Below, in pieces: positions 63,179 through 64,000 of a stretch of DNA of 64,000 nt (within the stretch, counting starts at the first letter, position 1; each line of letters begins with the position of its first letter). The stretch is from Dyadobacter luticola (GTDB lineage Bacteria; Bacteroidota; Bacteroidia; Cytophagales; Spirosomataceae). The stretch is taken from NCBI RefSeq assembly GCF_005860805.1, contig NZ_VCEJ01000002.1, positions 2,216,375 to 2,280,374 on the forward strand, written 5' to 3'. The translations under genes and the position numbers were made by a program. The notes under the pieces were generated by a model that saw nothing but the letters and a program-made list of their open reading frames with translations, ran no database searches and had not been told where the DNA came from.

Positions 63179-64000
63179 TCATTTCCAGCTAACTGTCAGG
63201 ACGTGCCAGTTGCTATCGACAGTGTAGGCGAGGTCCATCTCATTCACCTGACAAATGGTTTTGACCAGCGCCAGCCCCAAACCGATGGAAGAAGAGTTGG
63301 TACTTACTTTTCTGAAACGCTCGAACATTTGCTCCGGCGCCACTTCGATGGGGTTACCCGTATTGCTCACAACCAGCTTGCCTGGTTCCAGGGAAATTTT
63401 AATCGTACCCTGATCCACATTGTGTCTTATCGCATTGGTTAGCAAGTTATTGACCAAAATTTCGGCCAGCGCCGCATTCATCACCGGCCCGGTCGGTACC
63501 AGCGAAGTCTGCATGTTGATCCGGCGGGTTTCGATCAGATCTTCCAGGTCGCGGAGCTTGCGGTTGATGATGGTAACCAGGTTAATTTCTTCGTTTCCGG
63601 CCAGGAACTGGTGGTTTTCAATTTTGGTCAAAAGCAGCAGCACATTGTTCAATTTGCTCAGCCGGTTGGCCGCCTCGCTCACTTCCAGCAGCGACATAAT
63701 CTGCGGCTCACGCAAGGTTTCGTCTTGCAGCAACCCTTCAATTTTCGACATAATCACCGCCAGCGGCGTCTGGATTTCGTGGGCGGCGTTTTCGGTAAAT
63801 TCTTTGAGGTTTTGGTAAGTTGTCGCGAGACGGGCGGTGAGCTGGGAAACGGATTTATTCAGCTGGTCAAATTCAATCGTCGGCTCTTTGGGAAACTGTA
63901 AAATTTCATGCGTTTCCAGCTTGTAGGCATCCAGACTGCCAAGTGTTTTGTAAAACGGCCGCCACACACGTTCCGAGAGCCAGTTGTTCAATAACAAAAG
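63179..64000 (-). CDS. Sensor histidine kinase, C-terminal part (start lies beyond the window)
   Basis: About 273 residues in the window, open at base 64000, so the N-terminal sensor is missing. Seen: HAMP-like coil (FDQLNKSVSQLTARL), HisKA box with the phospho-His in ENAAHEIQTPLAVI, and HATPase with N box VNNLLTNAIRH and G2 box SSIGLGLALVK. Typical of the QseC/BaeS-like kinases. A response regulator probably lies upstream of the missing start. Confidence 0.88.
   Translation of the reverse strand, partial: LLLLNNWLSERVWRPFYKTLGSLDAYKLETHEILQFPKEPTIEFDQLNKSVSQLTARLATTYQNLKEFTENAAHEIQTPLAVIMSKIEGLLQDETLREPQIMSLLEVSEAANRLSKLNNVLLLLTKIENHQFLAGNEEINLVTIINRKLRDLEDLIETRRINMQTSLVPTGPVMNAALAEILVNNLLTNAIRHNVDQGTIKISLEPGKLVVSNTGNPIEVAPEQMFERFRKVSTNSSSIGLGLALVKTICQVNEMDLAYTVDSNWHVLTVSWK

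Overview
This is a 64 kb stretch of bacterial chromosome from a member of the Bacteroidota, most likely order Cytophagales. Dyadobacter or a close relative in the Spirosomataceae is my best genus-level guess, made from protein character only. Three things point to the phylum. Several promoters have the Bacteroidota form TTTG-N19-TAnnTTTG; the clearest lie before a tRNA-Leu gene and before a tetR gene. A large surface protein ends in a type IX secretion (T9SS) sorting domain. The protein families are typical of the group: a PolX-like exonuclease, SusD-free carbohydrate genes, and FtsX-type efflux with its own NtrBC pair. Genes are densely packed. I see no insertion sequence, prophage, CRISPR array or rRNA gene.

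Layout. 1-9.9 kb: the end of an OxyR-type regulator, an AAA/DUF4143 ATPase with repeated upstream boxes, a PolX whose polymerase site has lost its aspartates, an AGE-family sugar epimerase, CsbD, a frameshifted 3-hydroxyacyl-CoA dehydrogenase, cydAB and a DKNYY repeat protein. 10-13.3 kb: a FucP-type sugar permease with an SDR and a zinc dehydrogenase, probably an oxidative deoxysugar or sugar route. 13.3-20.1 kb: a seven-gene minus-strand operon (TetR, TolC, HlyD, two ATPases, two ABC-2 permeases) resembling E. coli ybhGFSR/cecR, with visible operator palindromes. 20.3-31.6 kb: housekeeping genes (lepA, PDH E2, hslV, a glycosyltransferase, dacB, then an operon of MBL nuclease-accA-HAD-M50 protease).

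31.7-40.2 kb: a second seven-gene efflux operon (adaptor, TolC, LolD-like ATPase, two MacB/FtsX permeases, sigma-54 response regulator, histidine kinase). 40.4-43.3 kb: a secreted protein of unknown function, an orphan MacB-like permease and tRNA-Leu(CAA). 43.6-49.2 kb: a cluster of quinone/aldehyde/alcohol oxidoreductases with two AraC regulators. 49.5-51.6 kb: a DUF1080 plus Tat-exported Gfo/Idh/MocA pair, probably for 3-keto-glycoside breakdown. 51.9-58.6 kb: a triple-GEVED T9SS protein, a secreted GH2 enzyme and a GT87-like membrane protein. 58.6-64 kb: an imelysin-like/di-heme peroxidase fusion, a PhoX-like lipoprotein, a zinc-less MsrB lipoprotein, a small unknown protein and the end of a sensor kinase.

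I found no clearly new multi-gene system. The strongest second-look items are the operator-promoter architecture of the TetR efflux operon, the repeated TACTATTTTAT boxes before the DUF4143 ATPase, the inactive polymerase site of PolX, the SDR with Asn in place of its catalytic Lys, and the single-base frameshift in the hydroxyacyl-CoA dehydrogenase. All functional calls rest on reading the sequence and on remembered family features; no search was run.
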